64,000 nt of DNA from Clostridiales bacterium (GCA_012840445.1 DULI01000007.1:248001-312000); one strand, 5' to 3'. Positions 1 to 8,638 are shown, counted from the first letter of the stretch. Notes: generated by a model from the sequence alone, not told the origin. Made by a program: numbers and translations.

Positions 1-838
1 GACGGTTCTCCACCTCGCGCACAGCTTCGTCCATGGGGATCGGAACCACATCAATAGACAGCATCAGGTTCCGGTTCATATCGGTCAGCTCCGTCACAAA
101 GCTGTCCTTGATATAGTTGGCGTAGTCCTTCAAAAAAAGAACCCGGCAGAAGGTTCCGCCGAGTATCAGGTAATCGCTGTGCTTTTCAATGCCGTCCGGG
201 CAGATATAATCCCGGAAGTCATGGCCCTTCTTCATCATATCCCGCGCGTTGAAATGGAAATCCGCTTCCTCCCCTTGTCGGTAGAAGTCATGGAGAATCC
301 GCAGCCGTTCCGTCGCGTCCAGCTCCACGCACTTGGAGCCGAGAGCCGCGAAGTGGGCCGTCAGATCGGCTCCCACACGGGCAAAGTAGGTTCGCGCGTC
401 CTCGATGTGTTTTTTCCCCACCGTAATGGTGATATATTTCTCCTGTATTATGCCGTTGGCACCGGTGGCTTTCTCCAGAAGCATCTCGTTATACTCTCTG
501 CGGTACACATCCCGGCTGTCGCCGCGCAGGGGCATGAGGATGGACTGCTCAAAATTAGCCCGGTTCAGACGGCGGTTGTTAATGGTGATTTTGGTGGTGG
601 CCCCGGAGTCCAGACTGTTCAGAAGCTCTGAGTAGTCCAGGAACATGACCTTTTTGTCCTCCAGACTGGCTACCTGGTAGTTGATGTCCGAAAACTGATA
701 GCTTTTGGAGAACTTGCTCCCCAACTGAAAAATGCCGTCACTCCACATACGCCGGATGGGGATCACATCCTGCACCTTGCGGGGAACGGTGTATTTCTCC
801 TTATCCTGTTTTAACAGATTGCTCAGGGTCTTAATCAT
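1..838 (-). CDS. VirB4-like conjugation ATPase, N-terminal part (runs off window)
   Basis: About 279 codons of the N-terminal region of a VirB4/TraE-type ATPase, which powers the conjugative type IV secretion channel at the membrane. The reading frame is open to base 1 and continues outside, so the Walker motifs are not visible. The start ATG (836-838) overlaps the last 8 bases of the PrgI gene, as is usual for translationally coupled prgI-virB4 pairs. The identification rests on position after PrgI and on the N-terminal sequence style (soluble start, then a stretch on residues used to handle DNA or protein transfer); the catalytic half would settle it. Confidence 0.8.
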   Translation of the reverse strand, partial: MIKTLSNLLKQDKEKYTVPRKVQDVIPIRRMWSDGIFQLGSKFSKSYQFSDINYQVASLEDKKVMFLDYSELLNSLDSGATTKITINNRRLNRANFEQSILMPLRGDSRDVYRREYNEMLLEKATGANGIIQEKYITITVGKKHIEDARTYFARVGADLTAHFAALGSKCVELDATERLRILHDFYRQGEEADFHFNARDMMKKGHDFRDYICPDGIEKHSDYLILGGTFCRVLFLKDYANYIKDSFVTELTDMNRNLMLSIDVVPIPMDEAVREVENR

Positions 839-1196
839 GGGCTTTCAATACCTCCTTTTCATGGGCTTCCATGGTGCCTTTGAGGGCTTCGTAATAGTAG
901 TTGACCGGCTCAAACCTGATCTCTCTCGGCTCCAGCATTTCAGAGCGGAACCACGCCCACAAAAACTGCTCGGCGGTCATGCCGTGGTAGGATACAAAGC
1001 CCAGCGCCGCAAAGGGGGCTGCCCCCAGCACACACATCCAGGATACGGTTTCCGTTCCCACATAGGGCCGAAGCAGAAAGTACAGCCCCACGGCAACACC
1101 GATTGCCAGCAACGAAAAAACGAACTGCCGCATGGTCAGTCCGAAAAACATAGACTCCGTATAGTTACGGATTTCACGGTTGATTTTAACCTCCAT
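831..1196 (-). CDS. PrgI family conjugation membrane protein
   Basis: A 121-residue membrane protein of the PrgI family, a VirB3-like part of the Gram-positive type IV secretion channel. It has the typical short N-terminal segment with an MFFGLTMRQ motif (about residues 16-24), then two hydrophobic helices (about 25-45 and 50-70), then a charged tail. The ribosome site AAAGGAG lies 8-9 bases before the ATG. Its stop overlaps the VirB4 start, and it sits directly after the VirB6-like gene, so the three are probably co-translated. Confidence 0.88.
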   Translation of the reverse strand: MEVKINREIRNYTESMFFGLTMRQFVFSLLAIGVAVGLYFLLRPYVGTETVSWMCVLGAAPFAALGFVSYHGMTAEQFLWAWFRSEMLEPREIRFEPVNYYYEALKGTMEAHEKEVLKAHD

Positions 1197-1218
1197 TTGT
1201 AATCGCTCCTTTCCAAAA

Positions 1219-2055
1219 TTACAGGCCCATCATTTCCCGTACCACGCGGTCTGCCATTTTCACAGCGCCCACGAGGACAAGCATATTAAAGACCAGCTCT
1301 CCGACATAGCTCCAAACCATTGTAACTGCCGCCGCATTGGGGTCAACAGTTGGCGGGGATGCCGCGAACAACGAGAAGATGATGCAAGCCAACACAATGA
1401 TCGCGCCCTCCAGACATACCGCCGCATAGGACTTGATAAAGCTCTTGCCCACGTTCTGGCTCGGCTCTCCGGCAAAGCTGGACAGAGGAATGGGCGCTAT
1501 CGCCGTGTAGAGATACAGTTTGAAGAAACGGCCATAGACCGTCATGATCATAATGAAAGACAGCACCGTAATGAACAGTCCGCCGATGAGCGTTACCGCC
1601 CACAGCGGGATACTCTCAAAGAAACCGCAGTCCTCTACAGCGGTGACGATCTCGCTGGGCAAAACCGTCTGCTGTGCCGCACCAAAGCCTGCCGACTGCA
1701 TGATGGTGGAGATAACGCCTTGGGCAATGTTGAACAGGGCCAGCATCAGCTCCATGCCATAGGTGACAGCACCCTTGGCAAGCGCAAATCTAATAAACAG
1801 CTTCAGGGCGTGTTCCGGCCTTTTGACTTCCGCAAAGGAGCCGCAGGTTTTCATCACACCCACGACAAAAAACAACACCAGCAGTGCAAGGCCAATGGCC
1901 TGCAGTGCACCGTGGACGTCCACAATGACACCCCAAATGGCACCGCCCTTGAATTGCTGCGGACTTTGGGTGATGAGCTGCCAGATCTCCGCCAGCTTTT
2001 CATTCCAGGTGTTCAAAGCGTTCTCAAGATTTTGGACAACCCAGTTATCACTCAA
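1219..2055 (-). CDS. VirB6/TrbL-like conjugation membrane protein
   Basis: A 278-residue polytopic membrane protein with about five to six hydrophobic segments (around residues 45-70, 95-115, 150-195, 215-235 and 245-270). In Tn1549-like ICEs this position holds the TrbL/VirB6-like channel protein, the inner-membrane core of the mating pore. The start is a TTG at 2053-2055, chosen because AGGAGG lies 8 bases upstream and no ATG fits. It lies 22 bases before PrgI and 86 bases after Maff2. Confidence 0.8.
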   Translation of the reverse strand: MSDNWVVQNLENALNTWNEKLAEIWQLITQSPQQFKGGAIWGVIVDVHGALQAIGLALLVLFFVVGVMKTCGSFAEVKRPEHALKLFIRFALAKGAVTYGMELMLALFNIAQGVISTIMQSAGFGAAQQTVLPSEIVTAVEDCGFFESIPLWAVTLIGGLFITVLSFIMIMTVYGRFFKLYLYTAIAPIPLSSFAGEPSQNVGKSFIKSYAAVCLEGAIIVLACIIFSLFAASPPTVDPNAAAVTMVWSYVGELVFNMLVLVGAVKMADRVVREMMGL

Positions 2056-2141
2056 TGTTTCTTCCTCCTTTCAGCGAAACAGCGGCAGGACGATTGCCCG
2101 CCCTGCCGCATATCCCGCAGATATTATTTGGTGATAACCGC

Positions 2142-2501
2142 TTAGCCTGTGATCAGAGTCAGAATCTCCTTAGCGAAGGTAATGACAATGCCGCCTGCCA
2201 GTGTCAGGAAACCGTTGGAACGCTGGGAAGGGTCATGGCTCTGGAGAGAAAGACCCACCTGGACGATACCCCAGCCCAGCAGAATGAGGCCCACAGCGCG
2301 GATCAGGCCAAAGATGAAGTCAGAGAGGTTGTTGACCACCGTGATGGGGTCGCTGGCAGCGTGGGCAGTAACGGCCATGCCCAGCACAAGGGACATGGAC
2401 AGGACGGTCACTGCGTAGAAACGGAAGCCCCTCTTGACTTTGCGCTCCAGCTTGGTGTTGTGATTGACAGGCTTCTCGGTCTTGTGAAACAGGTTTTTCA
2501 T
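2142..2501 (-). CDS. Maff2 family small membrane protein (pilin-like position)
   Basis: A 119-residue protein with a charged N-terminus, a signal-like hydrophobic stretch ending in an AHA-AS site near residue 49, and two further hydrophobic helices (about 60-80 and 95-115). This is the layout of the Maff2 family found in clostridial ICEs, and it resembles VirB2-type channel pilins in size and topology. The pilin role is inference. AAAGGAGG precedes the ATG by about 8 bases. It lies between VirD4 and the VirB6-like gene. Confidence 0.8.
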   Translation of the reverse strand: MKNLFHKTEKPVNHNTKLERKVKRGFRFYAVTVLSMSLVLGMAVTAHAASDPITVVNNLSDFIFGLIRAVGLILLGWGIVQVGLSLQSHDPSQRSNGFLTLAGGIVITFAKEILTLITG

Positions 2502-2516
2502 GGTTTTGTTCCTCCT

Positions 2517-4316
2517 TTAGATTAAATGAAAAAGAGCCTCTATCTCTTCATTGGACAGAAGCTCCATGGTATCATCCACGGCGTTTTCCGGCTCCGGCAG
2601 TTCGGATTCAGTCACAGCGCCGATAGAGATTGTTGCGGTCACATGGTCAATCTTGCCATGCTCATAGGTTGGTGCGCCGCCCAAAGCGGTCAAGGCTACA
2701 TTGGGGTGCTTCAGCGGATTGTACTTTTCGTCCATGATTGGGCGCTCGCCACGAATAAACAGCAGCGCATAACGGTTGTCCATCATGCGTACCTCGTCCG
2801 GCGTCATCAGCTCCCGCCCGGTGATCTGATAGTTGGTGCTGTAATTGCCACTGCGCCCGCTGGACTTGCCGTAGGTGTTGGTGTCAATCGTGGATTTTCC
2901 AAGGTAAGATTCCGAGATCAGCTTGTGTGTGCTCGTTTCGTTTCCTCCCAAGTAGAGCATCTCGTCACAGTTGCCAAGAATACTCTCCCACTGTTTTTCA
3001 AACAGCGCCTTTATTTGAGCGATGTTCTGCAGGATAATGGTCACGCTCACATTCCGGGAGCGCATGGTCGCCAATATCTTATCGAAGTCATCCGGCAGGC
3101 TCACATTGGCAAACTCGTCCATCAGGAAGTGGACGGGAACCGGCAGGCTCCCTCCGTACTTGTGATCAGCCAGCCAGAATAGCTGCTGGAAGATCTGCGT
3201 ATACAGGATGGACACCAAAAAATTGAAGCTGGTATCATTGTCCGGGATCAGTGCAAACAGTGCCACTTTCTTTTCGCCCAGGGAGGGCAGCTCCAGTTCA
3301 TCCGTGGTAGTCAACGCCGCCAGAGAGGAAAGGTTGAATTTTTCCAATCTTGCAGCAAGGGTGATCTGAATGGACTTCAGGGTCTTGGCGCTGCCGGAAT
3401 GGTAGTCCTTGTAATACTTGACCGCGATGTGGTCTGGGTTTTTCATCTCCAGCCGTTCAAACAGCTCGTCAAGCGGTGACTGATAGCAGTCATCATCCTC
3501 CCGGACTTCTGCGGCCCGCAGCATCTCCATGACCATGGGGAAATTCTGCTCATCCTCCGGCGCTTCGTACTTCAAGTAGAAAATGAGCGCCAGAAGAAGC
3601 ATACTGGCTGCCGTATCCCAAAAAGGGTCTTGCGACTGGCTGCCTTTTGGGGTGGTGGACTTAAACAGGTTGGTAACAAGTCTTTGCACATCGTTGTCAT
3701 CCCGAAGATAAACGAAGGGATTGTAGCAGAAGCTCTTCTCCATGTTCAGAAGATCCAGCACCCGGACTTCATACCCTTTCTGCTCCAGCAGATACCCGGT
3801 ATCCCGCACCAGTTCACCCTTTGGGTCAAGCACCACAAATGAGGTGTTGGCCTGCATCAGATTTGGTTTGGCAAGGTTGAAGCTTTTGCCCGCGCCACTG
3901 CCCCCGATGACTACCGTGTTGAGGTTTCGCCGGTGTTTTCTTCCGTCCAGACCCATGCGCACATTCTGCGTAAACAGCTTATTTTGCTCCGGCCTTTTAT
4001 CCCGGTATTTCTTATCCACGGCTCTGGCATCGCCCCACTTGGCCGAGCCGTGTTCCTCGCCCCTACGGTAGTTGCGCCGGGTGGAGAAATAGATGCCGAT
4101 GCCCATTCCATACGCACACAAAGCAATGAGGACAGTTTTCAGGCTGTCCCCGCAAAGCACGATATGAAAGGGGTCATTCATCGCTGCCGGAAATGCTGTA
4201 ATGATCTCCGGCAATCCGCCCGATACAGCCGGGGCTATGAGAAACCCCAGCCATACCACAGGAAAAATACCGAACAGGCAGAGAATAAGCTGCGTCTGGC
4301 GGTTATCTTGCTTCAT
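2517..4316 (-). CDS. VirD4/TraG-type coupling protein
   Basis: A 599-residue type IV coupling protein, the membrane ATPase that hands the relaxase-DNA complex to the secretion channel. Two N-terminal transmembrane helices (about 8-30 and 52-76) precede a Walker A motif GGSGAGKS at 138-145, followed by the DPKGE motif near 164-168. A Walker B-like MDEFAN motif lies near residue 400. Length and order match the VirD4/TraG family of Gram-positive ICEs. The start overlaps the end of the 98-residue gene by 14 bases, with GAGGA just before the ATG. Confidence 0.95.
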   Translation of the reverse strand: MKQDNRQTQLILCLFGIFPVVWLGFLIAPAVSGGLPEIITAFPAAMNDPFHIVLCGDSLKTVLIALCAYGMGIGIYFSTRRNYRRGEEHGSAKWGDARAVDKKYRDKRPEQNKLFTQNVRMGLDGRKHRRNLNTVVIGGSGAGKSFNLAKPNLMQANTSFVVLDPKGELVRDTGYLLEQKGYEVRVLDLLNMEKSFCYNPFVYLRDDNDVQRLVTNLFKSTTPKGSQSQDPFWDTAASMLLLALIFYLKYEAPEDEQNFPMVMEMLRAAEVREDDDCYQSPLDELFERLEMKNPDHIAVKYYKDYHSGSAKTLKSIQITLAARLEKFNLSSLAALTTTDELELPSLGEKKVALFALIPDNDTSFNFLVSILYTQIFQQLFWLADHKYGGSLPVPVHFLMDEFANVSLPDDFDKILATMRSRNVSVTIILQNIAQIKALFEKQWESILGNCDEMLYLGGNETSTHKLISESYLGKSTIDTNTYGKSSGRSGNYSTNYQITGRELMTPDEVRMMDNRYALLFIRGERPIMDEKYNPLKHPNVALTALGGAPTYEHGKIDHVTATISIGAVTESELPEPENAVDDTMELLSNEEIEALFHLI

Positions 4317-4599
4317 CTCGTCCTCGCAAACTGCGCTGCTCTCGCTTCGCCCCTTCGGGGCAAAGGCTCTCGCGCTCCGTTGCTCGTCCTCCTCCCAAAA
4401 AGTCTTGCGACTTTTCGGGAACCCTGATTACTTTGACCTTCTTTGTCGGGGCGTCGATGGCTTTTAGCAGCACCTCGTCCACGATGTCCGTAGAGCGCTG
4501 TTCTTCCAGAAGGTCGTTACGCATTTCATTGAGGGCGTTGACCACAACGCCATGTTCGTATTTGTCCAGCGTGAGGACACGTTTTTCTTCTTTTCCCAT
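4303..4599 (-). CDS. Small conserved ICE protein with hairpin-bearing tail (98 aa)
   Basis: No named function recognised. Residues 1-52 form a compact, charged domain that is clearly related to the 53-residue product at 37,647-37,808: both carry EKR near the N-terminus, then a helix, then a VDE(V/L)(L/I)LK motif. The last 40 residues are arginine- and glycine-rich and are encoded over a near-perfect hairpin (4393-4420), so this tail may be a late addition to the reading frame. The ribosome site CAGGAG lies about 9 bases before the ATG. It sits 3 bases after the ArdC-like gene and overlaps virD4. Confidence 0.7.
   Translation of the reverse strand: MGKEEKRVLTLDKYEHGVVVNALNEMRNDLLEEQRSTDIVDEVLLKAIDAPTKKVKVIRVPEKSQDFLGGGRATERESLCPEGAKREQRSLRGRDEAR
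4393..4420. repeat. REP-like hairpin, copy 1
   Basis: Twelve-base arms (TCCCAAAAAGTC and GACTTTTCGGGA, one G-U type mismatch) around a 4-base loop. It lies inside the 3' part of the 98-residue gene. The reverse complement matches the hairpin at 37,460-37,487 at 27 of 28 positions, and the similarity continues a few bases outward on both sides. Confidence 0.75.
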
Positions 4600-4602
4600 A
4601 AC

Positions 4603-5499
4603 TTAGCGCTCCTGTTCTTTGGATTTAGGCTGGCGGTTCTGCTCCAGCGCACGGTTCATGCGGCTGGAGATATTCCCGGCAGTATCCCGGATTTCCGACA
4701 GCGCGGCACGGACGCCCTGGGCATCGCTCTCCCGGAAGCTGTCAGGCAGGCGGCTGAAATCATACCCACTGGCATCAATGCCGTATTCCTTGCAGAGCAT
4801 ATAGGAAACGCTGTACGCGGCAAAGGCTGCGCCCTCACGGGTGTAGTCCTTGGTCATGCCGGCAATCTCCGCATGGGCCAGCTCCTTGGAAACGCTGCGG
4901 AAAATGTCGGCGGCGTCCATGCCCCGGCGCACGAAAATCACCTGCTGATCATGGTCGTACAGCGCTCCCATGTGGTTCGGCAGATCGTCCACCGTCTGCA
5001 TCGGCACGGTCGGACGGGAGATCAGGGCTTTCAAAAGCAGCCGGTCATCCATGCTGACAGAGGGCTGCGCCTTGACCCGTGCCGTGGTCTGGGAAATGTC
5101 AAAGACCCTTTTCACATTGTAGGAGGTTCCGATAGAACCGTCCTCACGCTCATATTCCTCGCCGGGCTCCAGAATAGAAATGCCTTTCTGCTGACGCTTG
5201 ATGGACGCACCGGCGTCTTTCCAGCCATCAAAATCTTTCAGTTGGGTGGCGTCCGGCTTCTGTGCCAGGATCAGCAGCACATTGGTAGCAGAATAACGGC
5301 TGAAACGGGTCTGCACATCCAGATACGCCTGAAATTTACGGCCGTCTGCGCTGACGGCTTCTGCCGTGGTATCGGCAAGGCCGTAGACCGCCTGACGCTC
5401 GGCCTGCTTTTTTTCAGCCCATGCCTCCTTGTCAAAGGGCTGGTTGATCTGTCCTTTCCGGGAGGCATTGCCTTCAAAAATATCATCGAAATTACTCAT
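4603..5499 (-). CDS. ArdC-like antirestriction/ssDNA-binding protein
   Basis: A 298-residue protein whose N-terminal half (about 40-130) has the ArdC/DUF1738 signature: a YSATNVLLI helix, a QKPDAT segment and a GWxxxG turn before a KGISIL strand. ArdC proteins bind single-stranded DNA and protect incoming DNA from restriction. The C-terminal half resembles the zincin-like part of the family, but the expected HExxH site reads KELAH near residue 213, so metal-dependent proteolysis is doubtful. AAAGGAG precedes the ATG. It is followed 3 bases later by the 98-residue gene. Confidence 0.75.
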   Translation of the reverse strand: MSNFDDIFEGNASRKGQINQPFDKEAWAEKKQAERQAVYGLADTTAEAVSADGRKFQAYLDVQTRFSRYSATNVLLILAQKPDATQLKDFDGWKDAGASIKRQQKGISILEPGEEYEREDGSIGTSYNVKRVFDISQTTARVKAQPSVSMDDRLLLKALISRPTVPMQTVDDLPNHMGALYDHDQQVIFVRRGMDAADIFRSVSKELAHAEIAGMTKDYTREGAAFAAYSVSYMLCKEYGIDASGYDFSRLPDSFRESDAQGVRAALSEIRDTAGNISSRMNRALEQNRQPKSKEQER

Positions 5500-5502
5500 G
5501 GC

Positions 5503-6318
5503 TTATCTCTCCTTTGCTTTTTTCTTTTTACGGGGCGGCTGTTTATGCTGGGTGGATTGGGCCGCCGGTTTCTTTGTGCGCTCCGGCTCTTTGACCGGGG
5601 CTGCCGCTTCTTCCTGCCTGCGCTGCGCCTGAATATCCCTCAGTTCCTTACGGACGGAAGGACGCTGCTCTGCGCTTTTAGCAGCACCCTCGGCGGCTTT
5701 GCTGGGCGGCTCGGAGGTAGGCGCGGACGGAGGGGATTTTTCCGTCCTCGCCGCAGAGGGGTTTACCGGTGCAGGCTCCTCCTTCCTTGTGGGCGCACCC
5801 AGCATCTCGTCCAGCAGTTTGTCCTCATCGCTCTTTTCGGGTTGTCCCTTTTCGGGAACGGCGGGAGCCTCCTTTTTCTCCCCGGCACCTTTCTCAGCCC
5901 GTGTCTTTTCGATCTCATGCCTGATGGACGCTGTATCCACCGTAGCAAGGTGAAACCTCTCCACAATGCGGTTGATTTTCGATGCGTCCTCGGCCCGGAC
6001 CATTACATCCACCATACCGTCTGCGGATTTCTCTTTGCCGCGCAGGGCGCAATAGACAACGCCGTACCGCTTGGCTTCGGTGGCAAACTGCTTCAGGTGT
6101 TCTTCGGAAATGGTAAACACCTTTAACTCCTTGCCGCTTTTCAGCATGGCGGTGAGACGCTGGCGGCCTTTGATCTTGTTCTTATCCCGGTTTTTCAGCA
6201 CCGCATAGATGGCGGCGGCAATGTTTTTGGCAGCGGAGCCGGTGAGCTTCAGGGCAACCTCGGTTCCCTCTAAACTAAGCCTGACGACCTGTTCCGCTGC
6301 GTCGCCTGAATTGTTCAT
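5503..6318 (-). CDS. PcfB family (DUF3801) conjugation protein
   Basis: A 271-residue protein. Residues 1-130 match the PcfB/DUF3801 fold in sequence style (an EGTEVALKLTGSAAKN segment at about 17-32 and a charged mixed region). The remaining half is low-complexity, rich in Pro, Glu, Lys and Ala, and probably disordered. In pCF10, PcfB-type proteins act as adaptors between relaxase and coupling protein. It starts inside the relaxase gene (44-base overlap) with AAAGGAG about 10 bases upstream, and ends 3 bases before the ArdC-like gene. Confidence 0.85.
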   Translation of the reverse strand: MNNSGDAAEQVVRLSLEGTEVALKLTGSAAKNIAAAIYAVLKNRDKNKIKGRQRLTAMLKSGKELKVFTISEEHLKQFATEAKRYGVVYCALRGKEKSADGMVDVMVRAEDASKINRIVERFHLATVDTASIRHEIEKTRAEKGAGEKKEAPAVPEKGQPEKSDEDKLLDEMLGAPTRKEEPAPVNPSAARTEKSPPSAPTSEPPSKAAEGAAKSAEQRPSVRKELRDIQAQRRQEEAAAPVKEPERTKKPAAQSTQHKQPPRKKKKAKER

Positions 6319-7717
6319 CGCGTTTGTTCTCCTTTCCCTGAGATTGTTCGTCCTCCCGGACGGCTCTGATTTTCTCTTTGATTACGCCGGAGCGTATGGC
6401 AATATCCTCACATAATCTCACCTCCTTTCTCAGCGCCGACAGCTCTTTGGAAATAGCTGTGATCTGCTCCTTGACCCTGTTCAGAGCATCATCATCGGAC
6501 TTTACCGATACGGTACGCTGTTTTCGGTACAGAGCCTTGCGGTCGGCGGTCAACGATTCAATTTTTGTCTCCAACCCTTCCTTATAAGAAAAAAGCTGCT
6601 CGGCGGTATCAATGTGGTTCCGCACCAGCAGCTTTGTTTCTTCTGATATGGCGTCCAACTTCGCTAAATCCTCCCGGAGAAGGAAGTGGAGGCGTTTGTT
6701 GCTTTTTGGCTTACTTCTCGGGAAGATGCCCAGCAGATAGCAGTAATGGAAATACAGTGCCCGGAAGCCGGTGATTTTTCTTGCGTTCTTGAAGTCTCCA
6801 CGCAGTTTTACACGACGCACCCGGTACTCCGGCTCTGGCAGTGGGCGCTCCCGGCTGACTTGCGCCAGTATCCGCTTTCGGATACCGTCATAGGAATAGT
6901 CCTCGCCAAAGTTTCGTTCCAGACGGACAAAGCGCTCCTTACCCAGTGGCCGCACGGAAATATCCTTGCCTACCTTGACCTCATAGCCGCGTTTTCGGAG
7001 ATTATCAAAAAACTGGCGCTCGGTCATGGACTGGCGGATCACCTCGTCGATCTCAGCGCGGATCAGACCCCGCCATGTGGGGCGACCCTCCTGTTCGGCT
7101 CTCCATTCGCCGTACTGCCTGGACTTCCCACGCTGAGGATTTTCAATGACCGAAAGGCCATACTCTCTGCAAAGGGCATCAGAGACTTTCTGCATCTCGT
7201 AGTAGTCCTTTTCCGTGCGGTGGTATTTGATGCCGTCCAGAAAAGACACCGTATTGACCACAAAATGATTGTGCAGGTGGCTATCCTTGTCCAGATGGGT
7301 GCAAACGATGACCTGGTATTTATCGCCCCAAAGCTGTTGTGCCAGCTTCACCCCGATCTCATGGGCCATTTCCGGGGTGGCTTCTCCGGGAGCAAAGGAT
7401 TGGTAGCCATGGTAGGCCACAGTGCCATCCTCCTTGCCGAACCTCTTTTTTACGGCGATCATTTCCTTGCGGGCGGTGGCCGGGTGGCAGTTGACGCCGG
7501 AAACAAACTGCTGCATGACCTCTGTGGCTTCATCTGCCATTTGGGTTTTCTCACTGTTCACGGCGTAGTCAATGACATCAGAAAGACCCTGAGCCTGCCG
7601 GCCTATCATATCCTGCCTTTCATAAAAAGCGGGGTTCTCCGTCTTATCCGGGTTCTCCACATAAATGACCACCTTGCCCAGCCACCCTTTGACCCGCCAG
7701 ATGGATGTGGTAGCCAT
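6275..7717 (-). CDS. Relaxase/mobilization nuclease (MOBP type)
   Basis: A 480-residue relaxase that nicks oriT and pilots the transferred strand. The three-histidine metal motif is HLHNH at residues 147-151, followed by a FVVNTVSF strand, as in the PF03432 family. The second half (about 330-480) is rich in charged helices and probably coiled-coil. The frame is open further upstream, but the ATG at 7715-7717 is chosen because it follows the mobC stop by 7 bases and has GGAG 9-12 bases upstream. Candidate catalytic tyrosines lie in the first 60 residues (20, 32, 51); which one acts cannot be told from sequence. Confidence 0.92.
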   Translation of the reverse strand: MATTSIWRVKGWLGKVVIYVENPDKTENPAFYERQDMIGRQAQGLSDVIDYAVNSEKTQMADEATEVMQQFVSGVNCHPATARKEMIAVKKRFGKEDGTVAYHGYQSFAPGEATPEMAHEIGVKLAQQLWGDKYQVIVCTHLDKDSHLHNHFVVNTVSFLDGIKYHRTEKDYYEMQKVSDALCREYGLSVIENPQRGKSRQYGEWRAEQEGRPTWRGLIRAEIDEVIRQSMTERQFFDNLRKRGYEVKVGKDISVRPLGKERFVRLERNFGEDYSYDGIRKRILAQVSRERPLPEPEYRVRRVKLRGDFKNARKITGFRALYFHYCYLLGIFPRSKPKSNKRLHFLLREDLAKLDAISEETKLLVRNHIDTAEQLFSYKEGLETKIESLTADRKALYRKQRTVSVKSDDDALNRVKEQITAISKELSALRKEVRLCEDIAIRSGVIKEKIRAVREDEQSQGKENKRDEQFRRRSGTGRQA

Positions 7718-7724
7718 GGCGGTA

Positions 7725-8054
7725 TCACTCCATCGGCTTGGGCAGGATAACCGCCTCTGTGATTTTCTTGATGGCAGCTTCCACTTGACGGGCGCAGGTA
7801 TCGTACCGCTGCACATCCACCACATTCAGGGTGTGGGCTTTCTGCGCGATTTGATTTAGGTTATTGGCGACGCCGTGCAGTTCCCGCATCATGGAAAAAT
7901 ATTCCGGGGGTGGAGCGTCCTGCGGCACCACACCGTCGATTAGATGGCGCAGATACGCTTCACGGGAAAGACCGCTGCGGCGGACTTTCTTATCCAGTGC
8001 CTCGGCTTCCTTACGGTTCAGCCAAAATTGGATATGAACATTTCTTTTTCTCAT
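7725..8054 (-). CDS. MobC-like relaxosome accessory protein
   Basis: A 109-residue protein with an N-terminal ribbon-helix-helix-like start (RKRNVHIQFWLNRKE, then a helix with SREAYLRHLI) followed by the mobilization C helices. MobC proteins bind near oriT and help the relaxase melt the nick region. Its ATG overlaps the stop of the DUF3789 gene by ATGA, and the relaxase starts 7 bases after its stop. Confidence 0.9.
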   Translation of the reverse strand: MRKRNVHIQFWLNRKEAEALDKKVRRSGLSREAYLRHLIDGVVPQDAPPPEYFSMMRELHGVANNLNQIAQKAHTLNVVDVQRYDTCARQVEAAIKKITEAVILPKPME

Positions 8055-8167
8055 TCGTTTTTTTCCTCCTTTCCATTCAGGCGGTTAATCTGCAACAGGC
8101 TCATAAGGACAATGCCGAACAGTGCGCCGATGAGAAAGCCTATCGCAAAAAACAATGCGTTGTGCAT
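8051..8167 (-). CDS. DUF3789 small membrane protein (38 aa)
   Basis: A very short gene with one membrane helix (ALFFAIGFLIGALFGIVLMS, residues 4-23) and a charged C-terminus. This is the size and layout of the DUF3789 family that accompanies mobC in clostridial ICEs. GGAAAGGAG lies about 10 bases before the ATG, and the stop overlaps the mobC start (ATGA). Function unknown. Confidence 0.8.
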   Translation of the reverse strand: MHNALFFAIGFLIGALFGIVLMSLLQINRLNGKEEKNE

Positions 8168-8317
8168 AATCAAATTTCTCCTTTCCAATGAGGGGTTTCA
8201 GGGGCTTTCCCCTGACAAGCGGCCTTTGTGGTATCACAAAGGCGATGCTTGCTGGTATATTGCAGACCTGTTCTCCCTGCGTGGTCGAACATTCTTTGAA
8301 ACCAGCCGAAAACAGAG
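8168..8317 (-). promoter_or_regulatory. Noncoding gap with two hairpins, possible oriT region
   Basis: A 150-base gap just upstream of DUF3789-mobC-relaxase. It holds a 6-base-arm hairpin (8199-8214) and a larger dyad: CAAGC plus GCCTTTGTG (8216-8230), a 4-base loop, then CACAAAGGC plus GCTTG (8235-8251). Origins of transfer often lie next to mobC and carry such dyads, but no known nick consensus was recognised, so the oriT role is inference. Confidence 0.35.
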
Positions 8318-8638
8318 TCACTCGTCCTCGCTGTCTGCCATACAGCCTCCGCAGGCCGGACAACGGTGTCCACATTCCTTGTCGGGGTAGGCGCAGTCCG
8401 GTTCCAGATCGGTGCAGTCGCCGCAGTTCTCACAGGCACGGCTGCAGATCTCGCAGACGCCGCCGCACTGTTCCTCGCAGGTCATGTCCATGCTGTCCAC
8501 ATCCTCATCGGAGAAGCCCAGCAGATCGGTATTCTCCAGAATCGCCTCTGCCAGCAGGAAGGCGTCCTCCTGGGAATCGGCTCTCAGCTTAAAGGTCTTT
8601 CTGGAAACGGCAGTCAAAGTGACTTCAAATTCTTTCAT
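8318..8638 (-). CDS. DpnD/PcfM-like protein with cysteine-rich tail
   Basis: A 106-residue protein. Residues 1-45 have the DpnD/PcfM pattern (MKEFEVTLTAVSRKTF, then acidic helix). The second half carries 12 cysteines in closely spaced pairs (between about residues 54 and 100), which suggests zinc or iron-sulfur binding. The frame is open upstream, but the ATG at 8636-8638 has GGAGG 8 bases before it and sits 16 bases after the toprim gene. Function unknown; cysteine-rich tails are not a usual part of PcfM. Confidence 0.65.
   Translation of the reverse strand: MKEFEVTLTAVSRKTFKLRADSQEDAFLLAEAILENTDLLGFSDEDVDSMDMTCEEQCGGVCEICSRACENCGDCTDLEPDCAYPDKECGHRCPACGGCMADSEDE

Noticed and set aside
4552..6126. 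Antisense open frame of 524 codons opposite ArdC-like and PcfB genes
   Set aside because: The minus strand has well-spaced ribosome sites and recognised families; the antisense product is low-complexity without a known domain.
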